A DNA stretch of 64,000 nt. It comes from Phycisphaeraceae bacterium (GTDB lineage: Bacteria > Planctomycetota > Phycisphaerae > Phycisphaerales > UBA1924). Shown piece by piece: positions 1 to 8,655 of this stretch. The DNA lies in NCBI GenBank assembly GCA_019636675.1, contig JAHBXC010000001.1, positions 1-64,000 of the forward strand, given 5' to 3'. The position numbers were made by a program, and so were the translations under genes. Position 1 is the first letter of the stretch, and each line of letters starts with the position of its first letter. Under the pieces are notes generated by a model. The model was not told where the DNA came from, made no database searches, and was given only the letters and a program-made list of their open reading frames with translations.

Positions 1-1058
1 CCCGCGGCCTGCGCCGAGATGAGCCCGTCGTTGACGAGGTTCATGTTGCCGATGAAGTTGTTGATTCCGAGATCGCCCCCCGAGCCGGCGGCGAGGGTGA
101 TCGATCCGGTGTCGGAGATGGTGTAGGTCCCTGCGGCGCTGTTGTAAATCTGTCGCGCTCCGGCGACGGCGCCCTCGGAGACGATGGCGTCGTTGATGGT
201 GTAGCCGGCGTTGAGGCGGACCTGGGCGTTGTTGGCGCGAAGACGCAGGGCGTCGAACCGCGTCGTGCCGCCGATGCTTACGAAGGCGGAGGTGGTTTCG
301 GCGAGGATGTCGCCGTTGAACTGAACGTTGCTGAGCGTGCCGCCGCTGTTGGTGAGCAGGAGCGTCGAGCCGCCCGAGGTGTTCACGGTCCCGCCGGTGA
401 TCGTGCCGCCGCGCAGGTTCCACGAGCCGGTCGAGGCGTTGAGGGACAGGGCGGCGGCGTCGTTGTTCAGCGATCCCGAGAGGTCGACCGTGCCGCCGGT
501 GCGTGTGATTGCGCCGAGCGCGGCGGTGGTGAAGGAACCGCCGAGGTTGAGCAGGGAGTCAGTCACGGTGATCTGGCCCGAGGCGTTGCTCCACGAGCCG
601 CTGAGGTTGAGCGTGGAGTTGGAGGCCTGGATGAGCCCGTTGTTGGTCCAGTTCGCCGACGAGATCGTCAGCGTGCCCGCCGTCGCTTCGGTGGTCGCGT
701 TGTTGGTGAAGGAGCCGGCCGCGATGGTCAGCGTGCGTCCCGCGGCCTGCGCCGAGATGAGCCCGTCGTTGACGAGGTTCATGTTGCCGATGAAGTTGTT
801 GATTCCGAGATCGCCCCCCGAGCCGGACGCGAGGGTGATCGATCCGGTGTCGGAGATGGTGTAGGTCCCTGCGGCGCTGTTGTAGATCTGTCGCGCTCCG
901 GCGACGGCGCCCTCGGAGACGATGGCGTCGTTGATGGTGTAGCCGGCGTTGAGGCGGACCTGGGCGTTGTTTGCCTGCAGACGCAGCGCATCGAACCGCG
1001 TCGTGCCGCCGAGAGTGACGAACGAGGACGTGGCGTTGGCGAGCAGGTCGCCGTTGAA
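1..1058 (-). repeat. In-frame 738-bp direct repeat within the adhesin-like gene
   Basis: The DNA starting at position 1 recurs starting at 739 (period 738 bp, or 246 codons). Bases 1-320 and 739-1058 differ at only scattered sites, and the first 60 bases are identical. The intervening part (about 421-738) encodes the non-duplicated half of the unit. The near identity suggests recent duplication or ongoing gene conversion, and further copies may lie to the left of the window. Confidence 0.85.
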
Positions 1059-1523
1059 CTGCACGTTGTTCAGCGTGCCGCCGCTCGTGGTGAGCTCGAA
1101 GCTCCCGCCCGTGACGTTCCAGGTCCCGCCGCTGATCGTGCCGCCCTGGAGGCGGTAGACGCCGGACATGAGGTTGGCGATCGCGGCCGAGAGGGTGCTG
1201 GCGGTGTGGGACAGCGTCGCGTCGGCGGAGTTGAGCACCAGCTCATCGATCGTGACGCCAGAGTTGAGGGTCACGGTGTAAGCGGCGCCGGCGGCGTCGA
1301 TGATCGCGCGATAGGTCGTGCCGGCCGGCGCGCCGTTGTTGGGCGCGTTGGGAGCCGTCGACCAGTTGGTCCCGACGTTCCACGTGCCGCTGACGGGGCT
1401 GAGCCAGTTCGAGTCGACCTGCTGCGCGAACGCAGATGTCGCGGCGACTGCGGCCAGTCCGGCGGCGGCGACGAGGGAGCGCGCAGGGATGGCGCGCGAC
1501 GACAACAAGCGATTCCGAGTCAT
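1..1523 (-). CDS. Repetitive secreted adhesin-like / autotransporter-passenger-like protein (C-terminus outside window)
   Basis: This reading frame is open from the ATG at 1523 to the window edge (507 codons), so the C-terminus is missing. A GGAGG site at 1532-1536 lies 8 nt before the start. The N-terminus is a signal peptide with an AFA-QQ cleavage site near residue 33. The rest is low-charge sequence rich in Gly, Thr, Asn, Ser and Ala, with motifs such as GGTISGGTW, LNLSGSWSN and NAGYTINDAI, typical of parallel beta-helix repeat proteins. A 246-residue unit recurs in frame: DNA at 1-320 is nearly identical to 739-1058. Inference: an exported surface or extracellular structural protein. A PEP-CTERM sorting signal or an autotransporter domain would lie beyond the window and cannot be checked. 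Function is unknown; the repeat-protein class is fairly sure. Confidence 0.8.
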   Translation of the reverse strand, partial: MTRNRLLSSRAIPARSLVAAAGLAAVAATSAFAQQVDSNWLSPVSGTWNVGTNWSTAPNAPNNGAPAGTTYRAIIDAAGAAYTVTLNSGVTIDELVLNSADATLSHTASTLSAAIANLMSGVYRLQGGTISGGTWNVTGGSFELTTSGGTLNNVQFNGDLLANATSSFVTLGGTTRFDALRLQANNAQVRLNAGYTINDAIVSEGAVAGARQIYNSAAGTYTISDTGSITLASGSGGDLGINNFIGNMNLVNDGLISAQAAGRTLTIAAGSFTNNATTEATAGTLTISSANWTNNGLIQASNSTLNLSGSWSNASGQITVTDSLLNLGGSFTTAALGAITRTGGTVDLSGSLNNDAAALSLNASTGSWNLRGGTITGGTVNTSGGSTLLLTNSGGTLSNVQFNGDILAETTSAFVSIGGTTRFDALRLRANNAQVRLNAGYTINDAIVSEGAVAGARQIYNSAAGTYTISDTGSITLAAGSGGDLGINNFIGNMNLVNDGLISAQAA

Positions 1524-1889
1524 TCTCTGTTCCTCCAAGTGCGCGTGGCCCGCGTCCCGGTGCGAGGTGACCGCGGCCAAGGCGAAGAGGGTATCAGAAG
1601 GTCTCAGAATCTGGTAGCAAAAACTCGAGGAACCAACAAAAACCCACCGGGAGCCCGGCTGTTTGGGATGTATAAGGTATTGCGGCGTAAAGGCTTGGTG
1701 AATTGCCCGGGTGTTTTGCCGGGCCTTGGGTAGACTGGTCCGACCCTGGGAGGACGCGCCGAAGTTGCGCGTTGCCTCCCGCCAACAGTGAGGCCGGTCG
1801 TCGGCCGATCTGACTCAGCCAGCCCGGTGTGTCTCCTCGTCGAGGTGCGCGTCGCGGCCCGTCCGACCCGAACCCTGAGGAGTTGTCGT
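1524..1889. other. Divergent intergenic region (366 bp)
   Basis: This gap separates the minus-strand repeat protein from the plus-strand nuclease. It holds A/T-richer patches (about 1616-1690) that contrast with the surrounding GC, a short inverted repeat GCCCGG/CCGGGC at 1705-1724, and a TAGACT -10-like box at 1731-1736. No convincing small gene or RNA is visible. It probably holds both promoters. Confidence 0.5.
1731..1736 (+). promoter_or_regulatory. -10-like box TAGACT for the dockerin-bearing nuclease
   Basis: TAGACT matches TATAAT at four of six positions. The same hexamer lies upstream of clpX (37561), the lipoprotein (51115) and the 3D-domain gene (57433). No good -35 is visible. It would give a leader of about 147 nt before the ATG at 1890. 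Tentative. Confidence 0.3.
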
Positions 1890-3437
1890 ATGCCGGTTTG
1901 TCTCGCTCCGCGTCACGCGATCGCGTTGGCTGTTGGTCTGTCTGTGTCCGCCGGCGCCCTGGCCCAGCTGCGGGTCGCGGCCTGGAACATCTCGAACTAC
2001 AGCGGCGGCCGGGTGGCGGCGATCCACGCGTCCGTCTACGGCGAGTTCGAGGGGCGTTCGATGGCGCCCGACGTGTTCCTGCTGCAGGAGTTTCTGAGTG
2101 AGTCGGCGTTGAGCCAGTTCGTCGCGGCGCTGAACGGCGCTCCGGGCTCACCCGGTGACTGGGCCGCGGCGCCCTTCGTCAACGGGCCGGACACCGACAG
2201 CGCGTTTGCGTACAGAACAACGCGGGTCGAGCTGCTGAACACGGTCGTGGTGTCGATGGGCGGCGTGAACCCGAACCACCCACGCAACATCATGCGCTAC
2301 GACTTCAGGCCGGTCGGGTACGCGGCGCCGCAGACCGTGGTCGCGTCGTATAGCGTGCATATGAAGGCGGGGTCGACGAGCACGGATCAGGCGCGCCGCC
2401 TTGTCGAGGCGCAGCGGATCCGCGACGACGCGGAGCAGCTGCCGGGCGGCTGGAACTTCGTGGTCGGGGGCGACTTCAACATCCAGTCGTCGAATCAGGC
2501 GGCGTACCAGGAACTGGTCGGTTCGCAGGCGAACGACGACGGACGGTTCTTCGACCCGATCAACACGCCGGGCTCGTGGAACAACAACGGGAGCTTCCGG
2601 ATCGTGCACACGCAGGATCCGATCGGCGCCGGCGGGATGGACGATCGCCACGACCAGATCCTCATCTCGGGATCGCTGGTGGAGCAGGGGGGCTTCGCGT
2701 ACATCGGGACGGTGAATCCCGGCACGGGGCTTCCGGTTCCTTACAGCACGACGACGTGGAACGACCCGAACCACTCGTACCGCGCGTGGGGCAACGACGG
2801 GACGAGCTTCGACACGACGCTGCGCGTCGCGGGCAACACGATGGTGGGTCCGGTGATCGCGCAGGCGCTGATCGACATGTGCAACGGCGCGGGACACCTG
2901 CCCGTGTTCATGGACTTCCGCGTGCCGGCGGTGGTGGGGTCCGACGAGTTCCTTGACTTCGGGACGGTGGCGCTCGGTGAGACGGCAACCGCGGAGCTTT
3001 CGGTGTTCAACGCGGGCGATGTCGACATGTGGACCGAGAGCGGCATCGCCACGCTCCGCTACACGCTCGACGCGACGAGCGGCTTCTCGGCGCCGTCAGG
3101 CGACTTCGCCGACGCGCCCGGCGGAGGCGTGAACACCCACACGATCGTCATGGACACCTCGGTCGCCGGTCAGGTGATCGGCACGCTGACGATCCTCTCC
3201 GACGCGCCGGACGAGCCGGCCCGCGTCGTCACGCTCAGTGGGTTTGTGCTCGGGGGCGTCGCGTGCCCGGGCGACACCAACGGCGACGGGGTGGTGAACT
3301 TCGCCGACCTGAACGCGGTCCTGAGCGAGTTCGGCCAGTCGGGCGACGAAATCCCCGGCGACCTGAACAACGACGGCGTGGTGAACTTCGCGGACCTGAA
3401 CGAGGTGCTCAGCAACTTCGGCGCCGAGTGCGAGTGA
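1890..3437 (+). CDS. Secreted endonuclease/exonuclease/phosphatase-fold protein with C-terminal dockerin-like repeat
   Basis: 515 residues from the ATG at 1890, chosen because GAGGAG lies 8 nt upstream and a signal peptide ending ALAQ follows; the frame is open further upstream. The EEP (DNase I-like) domain shows WNISNY near the N-terminus, the catalytic Glu in LLQEF, GGDFNIQ, and the terminal DDRHDQILI with the catalytic His. A beta-rich domain of the HYDIN/choice-of-anchor kind follows (FGTVALGETATAELSVFNAGD). The last 55 or so residues hold two Ca-binding-loop repeats bounded by Cys (CPGDTNGDG... and GDLNNDG...). Family knowledge: EEP enzymes cleave phosphodiester or phosphomonoester bonds. 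The substrate (extracellular nucleic acid, phospholipid or other) cannot be read from sequence. Confidence 0.88.
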   Translation: MPVCLAPRHAIALAVGLSVSAGALAQLRVAAWNISNYSGGRVAAIHASVYGEFEGRSMAPDVFLLQEFLSESALSQFVAALNGAPGSPGDWAAAPFVNGPDTDSAFAYRTTRVELLNTVVVSMGGVNPNHPRNIMRYDFRPVGYAAPQTVVASYSVHMKAGSTSTDQARRLVEAQRIRDDAEQLPGGWNFVVGGDFNIQSSNQAAYQELVGSQANDDGRFFDPINTPGSWNNNGSFRIVHTQDPIGAGGMDDRHDQILISGSLVEQGGFAYIGTVNPGTGLPVPYSTTTWNDPNHSYRAWGNDGTSFDTTLRVAGNTMVGPVIAQALIDMCNGAGHLPVFMDFRVPAVVGSDEFLDFGTVALGETATAELSVFNAGDVDMWTESGIATLRYTLDATSGFSAPSGDFADAPGGGVNTHTIVMDTSVAGQVIGTLTILSDAPDEPARVVTLSGFVLGGVACPGDTNGDGVVNFADLNAVLSEFGQSGDEIPGDLNNDGVVNFADLNEVLSNFGAECE

Positions 3438-3446
3438 GCGACACGA

Positions 3447-4505
3447 TCACTCGCGCTTGCGCGCGATCGTGAACATCCCGAACAGGTCGGTCTCGAAGTC
3501 CATCTGCGACCGCCAGCCGAGTTTGTCTCCCATCGCGCGGGCCGCCTCGGTGTCGTCGCGGTTGTACTCGATGACCTCGAACCCGACGCGCTCGAGCATC
3601 GCCTGGGGGAACGGGCAGCGCCCGTCGGCCCAGGGCTTGTACGGCTCGTCGGGCTCGCTCGGCTTCGGGTACAGGTTGTAGATCACGAAGAGCCCGCCCG
3701 GCGCCAGCGCGTCGCGCACGGCGCGCAGGTACGACTCGTCGTCCACGCCCAGCGAGATCAGCATGTCCTGCGAAGGCGGGTCGCGCTCGGGGTGGATGTA
3801 GCCGAGCTTCAGCGTGTTCTTGCTCAGGATGAGCGCGCAGCCGGCGCCGACCTGCTCAACGGCGGCGCGATCGGCCGGAAACCGTCCGTGGACGATCGTG
3901 ACAGAGCCGTTGGGGCCCTCGCCGGCGATTTTGGCCCGCGGGGACGCGCCGGTGTCGGCAGGGTCGGTGGTGTACAGCGCGTGGAGGAGCGGGTCGACGT
4001 CCACGCCGACGGCATGGGCCCCGAGCGAGGCGAGCAGGCGCAGGTGCCCGATCCCGCCGTAGCCGAAGTCCATGATTTTCGTGTTGGAAACGGACGCGAG
4101 GCCGTGCCGTGCGGCGAGGTCGATCGCTCGGACATATGCGATTGGGCTCCCGTAGCGGGTGAAGTAGAAAAAGCGATCGGAGAGTTCGGTCCGTTCGTAT
4201 CCCTCGCGCTCGACTTCGGCCTTGCCTCGACGCTGCGCGTCCGACTCGGTCATGGCGTCGCGCGATCGCCGGTTGTAGTAGACGACGCGCGGACCGGGGC
4301 GAGGCAGGTCGGCGACGGCGTCGAGGAAGGCCCGCGCCAGGTCGGTCTCCACCAGCGGGCGGACCGCCCGGGCCTCGCGCTCCAGCGCGCCGACGACGTC
4401 GCGCTGGGCGGCGTCCGGCTGGGCCAGCGCGCAGGACGCCAGGAGCAACCCTGCGAGCGCAGCCCGTCCAAGGCGCGAGTTCGGGGTCGGTTTCTGCTGT
4501 GGCAT
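3447..4505 (-). CDS. Class I SAM-dependent methyltransferase-like protein with signal peptide
   Basis: 352 residues from the ATG at 4505; a GTG at 4565 is an in-frame alternative. The N-terminus has a basic stretch followed by AALAGLLLASCALAQ, a signal peptide that could also be read as a lipobox (LLAS-C). The core shows SAM-binding motif I as DFGYGGIGHLRLLASLG, then an acidic residue in VGVDVDPLLHA, and later LAPGGLFVIYNLYP, as in Rossmann-fold methyltransferases. An export signal on such an enzyme is odd because SAM is cytoplasmic; homologues of this kind may have lost activity or use another ligand. It ends 10 nt from the convergent nuclease gene. No substrate can be proposed. Confidence 0.7.
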   Translation of the reverse strand: MPQQKPTPNSRLGRAALAGLLLASCALAQPDAAQRDVVGALEREARAVRPLVETDLARAFLDAVADLPRPGPRVVYYNRRSRDAMTESDAQRRGKAEVEREGYERTELSDRFFYFTRYGSPIAYVRAIDLAARHGLASVSNTKIMDFGYGGIGHLRLLASLGAHAVGVDVDPLLHALYTTDPADTGASPRAKIAGEGPNGSVTIVHGRFPADRAAVEQVGAGCALILSKNTLKLGYIHPERDPPSQDMLISLGVDDESYLRAVRDALAPGGLFVIYNLYPKPSEPDEPYKPWADGRCPFPQAMLERVGFEVIEYNRDDTEAARAMGDKLGWRSQMDFETDLFGMFTIARKRE

Positions 4506-4697
4506 GGCGTCCGAATGCTGGAGGGCTGGTGGTGCGGATCCGCGAGCGCAGCGTTCCGTACTCACCCGGGGCGAGTCTGGGGTCTGGGGGGCGAGAACCC
4601 GCCAATCTCAGGGTGTATACCATAAATGATCGGCGCCGTCGGACCGACAACTGTTGGAGTCCGGACAGTTTCGCACGACACCACTTGGAGCCCACGC

Positions 4698-5159
4698 GTG
4701 AGCAACGGCAAAGCACACTCAGGAGGCGGGAACGTCCCGTTGCCGTACTGGGACGAGTACCTCGCGACCATTCTCCGTCCCAGGGTGGAGAAGATCGCGA
4801 TGGGGCTGGCGGCGAAAGTCGAGTCCTCGGCGATGGATGCGCTCGCGCGCCGGATCAGCGAGGAGCAGCCAAACTTCCCGGGCGGGCCCGAAGCGATCGA
4901 GCAGATTCTGCGCGAGAATCTCGGTCTGCGGTTCAAGGTGACGGTTCAGCCGGTCTTCGGGAATCAGGAAGGGGAGGCCGCCGTTCACCACGGCGGCGAG
5001 TTTCCAGTCCAGGACGGCATGACCGAGGATGCGGAACCCTCCGCGCACGACGATGGGGCTCTGGAGATCCTCGATCAGGATGATCTGATCGTGAAACGAC
5101 GCGCCTTCGACAACCCCCTGGCGCGCGCCGTGGGCATCCGCAAGGACCGCGGGCGCTGA
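4698..5159 (+). CDS. Conserved hypothetical protein, 153 aa
   Basis: The start is the GTG at 4698, with TTGGAG seven bases upstream; an in-frame ATG at 4626 is a less likely alternative. The protein is hydrophilic, with no signal peptide or membrane segment. It has an amphipathic first half (YWDEYLATILRPRVEKIAMG) and an acidic C-terminal half (EILDQDDLIVKRRAFDNPLA). I do not recognise a family. Codon use matches the neighbours, so it is probably a real gene; it stands alone between the methyltransferase and the subtilase. Confidence 0.6.
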   Translation: MSNGKAHSGGGNVPLPYWDEYLATILRPRVEKIAMGLAAKVESSAMDALARRISEEQPNFPGGPEAIEQILRENLGLRFKVTVQPVFGNQEGEAAVHHGGEFPVQDGMTEDAEPSAHDDGALEILDQDDLIVKRRAFDNPLARAVGIRKDRGR

Positions 5160-5223
5160 GGCGTCTCCGGCACTCGCCGAGCCCGGCGGCATTGAGGTGA
5201 AACCGGCCGGGTCTCGGCGAGCG

Positions 5224-5229
5224 TATAAC
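5224..5229 (+). promoter_or_regulatory. -10 box TATAAC placed for a leaderless subtilase mRNA
   Basis: TATAAC (5 of 6 to consensus) ends 6 nt before the ATG at 5236, so transcription would begin at or next to the start codon. No Shine-Dalgarno sequence is present. Confidence 0.5.
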
Positions 5230-5235
5230 CAATCC

Positions 5236-8073
5236 ATGGAAGGTCCGGGAACGCACATCGCGCTCCTGAGTCGCCGCCGGTGTTCGCGCCGGGTCGCGGC
5301 GGTGCTTTCCTTCGTCCTTGCCGGTTCGTCGTTCGCGATGCCGTCTTCGTCGGGGATCATCGACTCACCCGGCCCGGACTTGCCCGAGCCCAGGCCGCGA
5401 GTGCCCCTGAGCGTGGAGTACCCGCTGGGGGCCAACTCGCTGCGTTTGTATTCAACGCTCTCAGACGCGGCATCGCAGGCAGCGACGGCCCTTCCCCTGT
5501 CCGACCGCCCCGGGTTCCCCCCAGTGGTCACGGGGCTCTCGCGCGTGCTCGTCGCGTTCGATTCGGATCTGTCCTTCGAGCAGGTGGACCAGCGACTTCG
5601 CGGCGCCGGGGTGACGGGCGAGATCCGCTTGCTCCGCTCGCCCAGCGGGTCCGGGCCCCGGCACGCGTGGATCGGCGAGACATCCACGGCGCTGGAAGCG
5701 TTCGCGATCGCGTGGGAGCTTCGCGCGCAGCCCGGCGTGCGCTACGCGGAGCCGGACGCGATCTTCGCGAGAAACTCCTTCTCGATCGACGACCCGCTCT
5801 TCCCGGCGCAGTGGCACCTGCGCAACACGGCGCAGACCGGGGGCATCCCGGGGATCGACTCGAACGTGATCGGCGCGTGGGAGACCACGCTCGGCAGCGG
5901 CGTGATCGTCGCGCTGCTCGACGGCGGCGTCGAGCCGGGCCACCCCGATTATGCGCCGAACGTCGTCGGCTCGTTCCGCAATACCTTCGACCCGTTCCGC
6001 CCCGGCGACACCGGTCTGCACGGCACGGCGATGGCGGGGCTGATCGCCGGGCGCGACAACTCGATCGGCGTGCGAGGGATCTCGCCGCGCGCCGGGTTGT
6101 TTATCGCTTCCGTGCTCGGCCGATCGGAGTCGCAGCTGATCGAGGCGATGTACCAGTCGGTCGATGCCGGCGCGTCGATCCTCTGCGTGGCGTGGGGACC
6201 GGCGGCGCTGGGCGTTATGGGCGAAGCCCTCGTCGACGCGATAGAAGACCTGCGCGACAACGCGCGTGACGGGCGCGGCGTGGTGTTCGTCGTTTCGGCC
6301 GGCAACGCGAAGCTCCCTATGACGCTGCAGAACCCGATCGGCACGCTGCCGGGCGTCCTGGCTGTCGGTCGGTACGACCATCGCGCGTCGGTCCCATTCC
6401 AGGCCTTCGGCCCCTGGATGGGCGTGCTCGCGCCGGCGTCCGGCGCCGGGGCCGCGATCACAACCACTGATCTCAGCGGCCCCCCGGGCTTCGACGCAGG
6501 GGACTACACGCAGGACTTCACCGGCTCCAGCGCGTCGGCAGCACTGGTTGCAGGCATCGCGGCGCTGGTGCAGAGCGCTCACCAGGAGCTGACCGCTTCT
6601 CAGATCGTGCGGATCATCAAAGAGCGCGCCCGACGCCCGACGCCGAACGAGGACGTCTTCTATCAGCCCGAGGTGCGTCCGTTCCAGCTCAGGCGTGAGT
6701 TCAGCGAGTCGCTCGGGTACGGTCTCGTCGACGCGACTCGCGCCGTCGCCGCAGCAAACACGAGCGCATCGACGCCCGGGCTTTCGTGGCCCGCCCCGGT
6801 TCGAGACCTGCGCGTGGTGGAAACAACCGGCGCGGGAACGACGATCGCGTGGACGAACCCCCCGAGCGGACCGGAAGGCGAGTACGACACCGCGCTGGTC
6901 GTCCGCTTCACGGGAACGCGGGACTGGATCCCGATGGACGGCAGAATCTACAAGCCCGGAGAGGTCGTCGAAGCGGGCGTGACCGTGCTCGCGCTCGGCG
7001 CGCTGGATTCGTTCACGGACGCCGGCGTGACGGCGCGCGACGCCGCCGAGTATGTCGTCTATGTGCGCAACCAGGCGCGACGCCACAGCTTCGGCGAGAC
7101 GGTGTTCAAGCCCCGCCAGCGACAGATCACGCTCTTCTTCGACGACATGGAGGACGAGCCCTTCGGCTGGGACAGCTCCGGCGACTGGGGCCGGGGTCAG
7201 CCCGATCTCTTTACCGCGCGCGGCACGCAGACGGGCAACCTCGGCAGGCCTCTCCCGAACGCGATCGTCGGGTTCAACCAGCCACGCAGCGGCAACTCGC
7301 TGCGCGCCACGCGCCTCGACGGGTTCTATTCATCCTCCGTCGACCACACGCTGACATCGCCGGTGCTGAACCTGACCGAGGGGCGACTCGCGAGTGTGAC
7401 CGCGACCTATTACGAGCTGCTGGAGGTTCGCGGCGCCGGGTTCGACTTCGCGAGGGTCGAGGTCGTCGACGCCCCGCCCGGAGGCATCGAGCCCAGCGTG
7501 CTCGCGACGCTGCTCGACGCGCACGACCCGACCTCCTACCGGTGGCGCGCGCAGTCCTTCGATCTCACGCCCTTCATCGGCCAGCGTGTCCGGCTTCGCT
7601 GGACGCTGAAGGTGGACCCGTTCGAGCCGACGCAGTTCCCGGGGTTCCTGGGCTGGTATCTCGACGACCTGCTCGTCACCGCGGACTGCGTGACGGGTGA
7701 TTGCGAGGGCGAGCCCCCGCCGCCTCCTCCGCCGCCCCCTCCGCCTCCGCCGCCGCCCCCTCCTCCGATCGATGGGCCGCTGCCCAAACTGATCCGCATC
7801 ATCCTGGAGGCCCTGTCGATGCCGCCGCAGGGCGGGGCGGGCCCGTCGTCCCCCGGGGCAGCGGGGCTCGAAGCACCGGACGCCCTTCCGCTTGGGACTC
7901 CGGACCCGTCGCGTCTACGCGATCTCCTGGCCGCGTTCGGCGCCGCGACGGGAGACGCCGGGTTCGACCCGGCGCTCGACCTGGACTCCGACGGCGTCAT
8001 CGGCGCGACGGACCTGATCCTCCTCTTGCAGGGCGTGCGTCCCCCGTCACAGGATTGGCGTCTTTCGCGCTGA
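5236..8073 (+). CDS. Secreted S8 (subtilisin-like) serine peptidase with polyproline linker and dockerin-like tail
   Basis: 945 residues. A basic N-terminus and hydrophobic core ending SSFAMP form a signal peptide. The catalytic triad can be placed at Asp229 (VALLDGGVEPGHPDY), His262 (GLHGTAMAG) and Ser432 (TGSSASAALVAG). The blocks around His and Ser deviate from the usual HGTHVAG and GTSMAAP, so activity is likely but not certain. A fibronectin-like region (PAPVRDLRVVETTGAG) and a jelly-roll-like domain follow. Then come about 18 consecutive prolines (DNA 7718-7768) and a final segment DLDSDGVIGATDLILLLQG that resembles a degenerate dockerin. It probably degrades extracellular protein. It has no SD; see the -10 box at 5224. 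Confidence 0.85.
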   Translation: MEGPGTHIALLSRRRCSRRVAAVLSFVLAGSSFAMPSSSGIIDSPGPDLPEPRPRVPLSVEYPLGANSLRLYSTLSDAASQAATALPLSDRPGFPPVVTGLSRVLVAFDSDLSFEQVDQRLRGAGVTGEIRLLRSPSGSGPRHAWIGETSTALEAFAIAWELRAQPGVRYAEPDAIFARNSFSIDDPLFPAQWHLRNTAQTGGIPGIDSNVIGAWETTLGSGVIVALLDGGVEPGHPDYAPNVVGSFRNTFDPFRPGDTGLHGTAMAGLIAGRDNSIGVRGISPRAGLFIASVLGRSESQLIEAMYQSVDAGASILCVAWGPAALGVMGEALVDAIEDLRDNARDGRGVVFVVSAGNAKLPMTLQNPIGTLPGVLAVGRYDHRASVPFQAFGPWMGVLAPASGAGAAITTTDLSGPPGFDAGDYTQDFTGSSASAALVAGIAALVQSAHQELTASQIVRIIKERARRPTPNEDVFYQPEVRPFQLRREFSESLGYGLVDATRAVAAANTSASTPGLSWPAPVRDLRVVETTGAGTTIAWTNPPSGPEGEYDTALVVRFTGTRDWIPMDGRIYKPGEVVEAGVTVLALGALDSFTDAGVTARDAAEYVVYVRNQARRHSFGETVFKPRQRQITLFFDDMEDEPFGWDSSGDWGRGQPDLFTARGTQTGNLGRPLPNAIVGFNQPRSGNSLRATRLDGFYSSSVDHTLTSPVLNLTEGRLASVTATYYELLEVRGAGFDFARVEVVDAPPGGIEPSVLATLLDAHDPTSYRWRAQSFDLTPFIGQRVRLRWTLKVDPFEPTQFPGFLGWYLDDLLVTADCVTGDCEGEPPPPPPPPPPPPPPPPPPIDGPLPKLIRIILEALSMPPQGGAGPSSPGAAGLEAPDALPLGTPDPSRLRDLLAAFGAATGDAGFDPALDLDSDGVIGATDLILLLQGVRPPSQDWRLSR

Positions 8074-8112
8074 GGGCCTCCCCTCGGGTGGGACAGACGC
8101 GCCCGCTCCCGC

Positions 8113-8118
8113 TACGCT
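8113..8118 (+). promoter_or_regulatory. -10 box TACGCT placed for a leaderless purEK mRNA
   Basis: TACGCT ends 6 nt before the purE ATG at 8125 and there is no SD in between. The same hexamer at the same distance precedes the fruK-like gene (56169). Confidence 0.5.
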
Positions 8119-8124
8119 GGCGTC

Positions 8125-8655
8125 ATGACCGCTCCCGGCAAGCACGAATCGCCCCTCGTCGGCGTCATCATGGGTTCGCAGTCCGACTGGGAGACCATGT
8201 CGCACGCCAGCGAGGCGCTCGAGGCGCTCGGCGTCCCCCACGAGGTGCGCGTGGTCTCGGCGCATCGCACGCCGGACCTTCTTTTCGAGTACGCCTCGAC
8301 CGCCGAGCAGCGCGGCCTGCGAGTGATCATCGCCGGGGCCGGGGGCGCCGCCCACCTGCCGGGCATGTGCGCGAGCAAGACGCACCTGCCCGTGCTGGGC
8401 GTGCCCGTCGAGAGCAAGGCCCTCCACGGCGTCGACTCGCTGCTCTCGATCGTGCAGATGCCGGCCGGGATCCCCGTCGCGACGCTCGCGATCGGGAAGG
8501 CCGGCGCGACCAACGCCGCCATCCTCGCCGCGTCGATCCTGTCGCACGACCACCCGGCGATCGGCGAGGCGCTCCGCGCGTACCGGCGATACCAGACGAC
8601 CCACGTGCTCGAGAACCCCGATCCGCGCGTGAGCGTGAAGGCGGGCCAGCCATGA
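8125..8655 (+). CDS. purE: N5-carboxyaminoimidazole ribonucleotide mutase
   Basis: 176 residues. Class I PurE converts N5-CAIR to CAIR in de novo purine synthesis. The signature is clear: [10 protein letters not shown] binding the phosphate, SAHRTPD with the catalytic His, and [14 protein letters not shown]. Its stop overlaps the purK start (ATGA at 8652-8655), so the two are translationally coupled. The pairing with PurK identifies it as the N5-CAIR mutase rather than the class II AIR carboxylase. Confidence 0.96.
   Translation: MTAPGKHESPLVGVIMGSQSDWETMSHASEALEALGVPHEVRVVSAHRTPDLLFEYASTAEQRGLRVIIAGAGGAAHLPGMCASKTHLPVLGVPVESKALHGVDSLLSIVQMPAGIPVATLAIGKAGATNAAILAASILSHDHPAIGEALRAYRRYQTTHVLENPDPRVSVKAGQP

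Noticed and set aside
1640..1665. CCGGG/CCCGG hairpin near 1649 as a terminator
   Set aside because: The loop would be only 2 nt and it lies between two divergent starts, where no terminator is expected.
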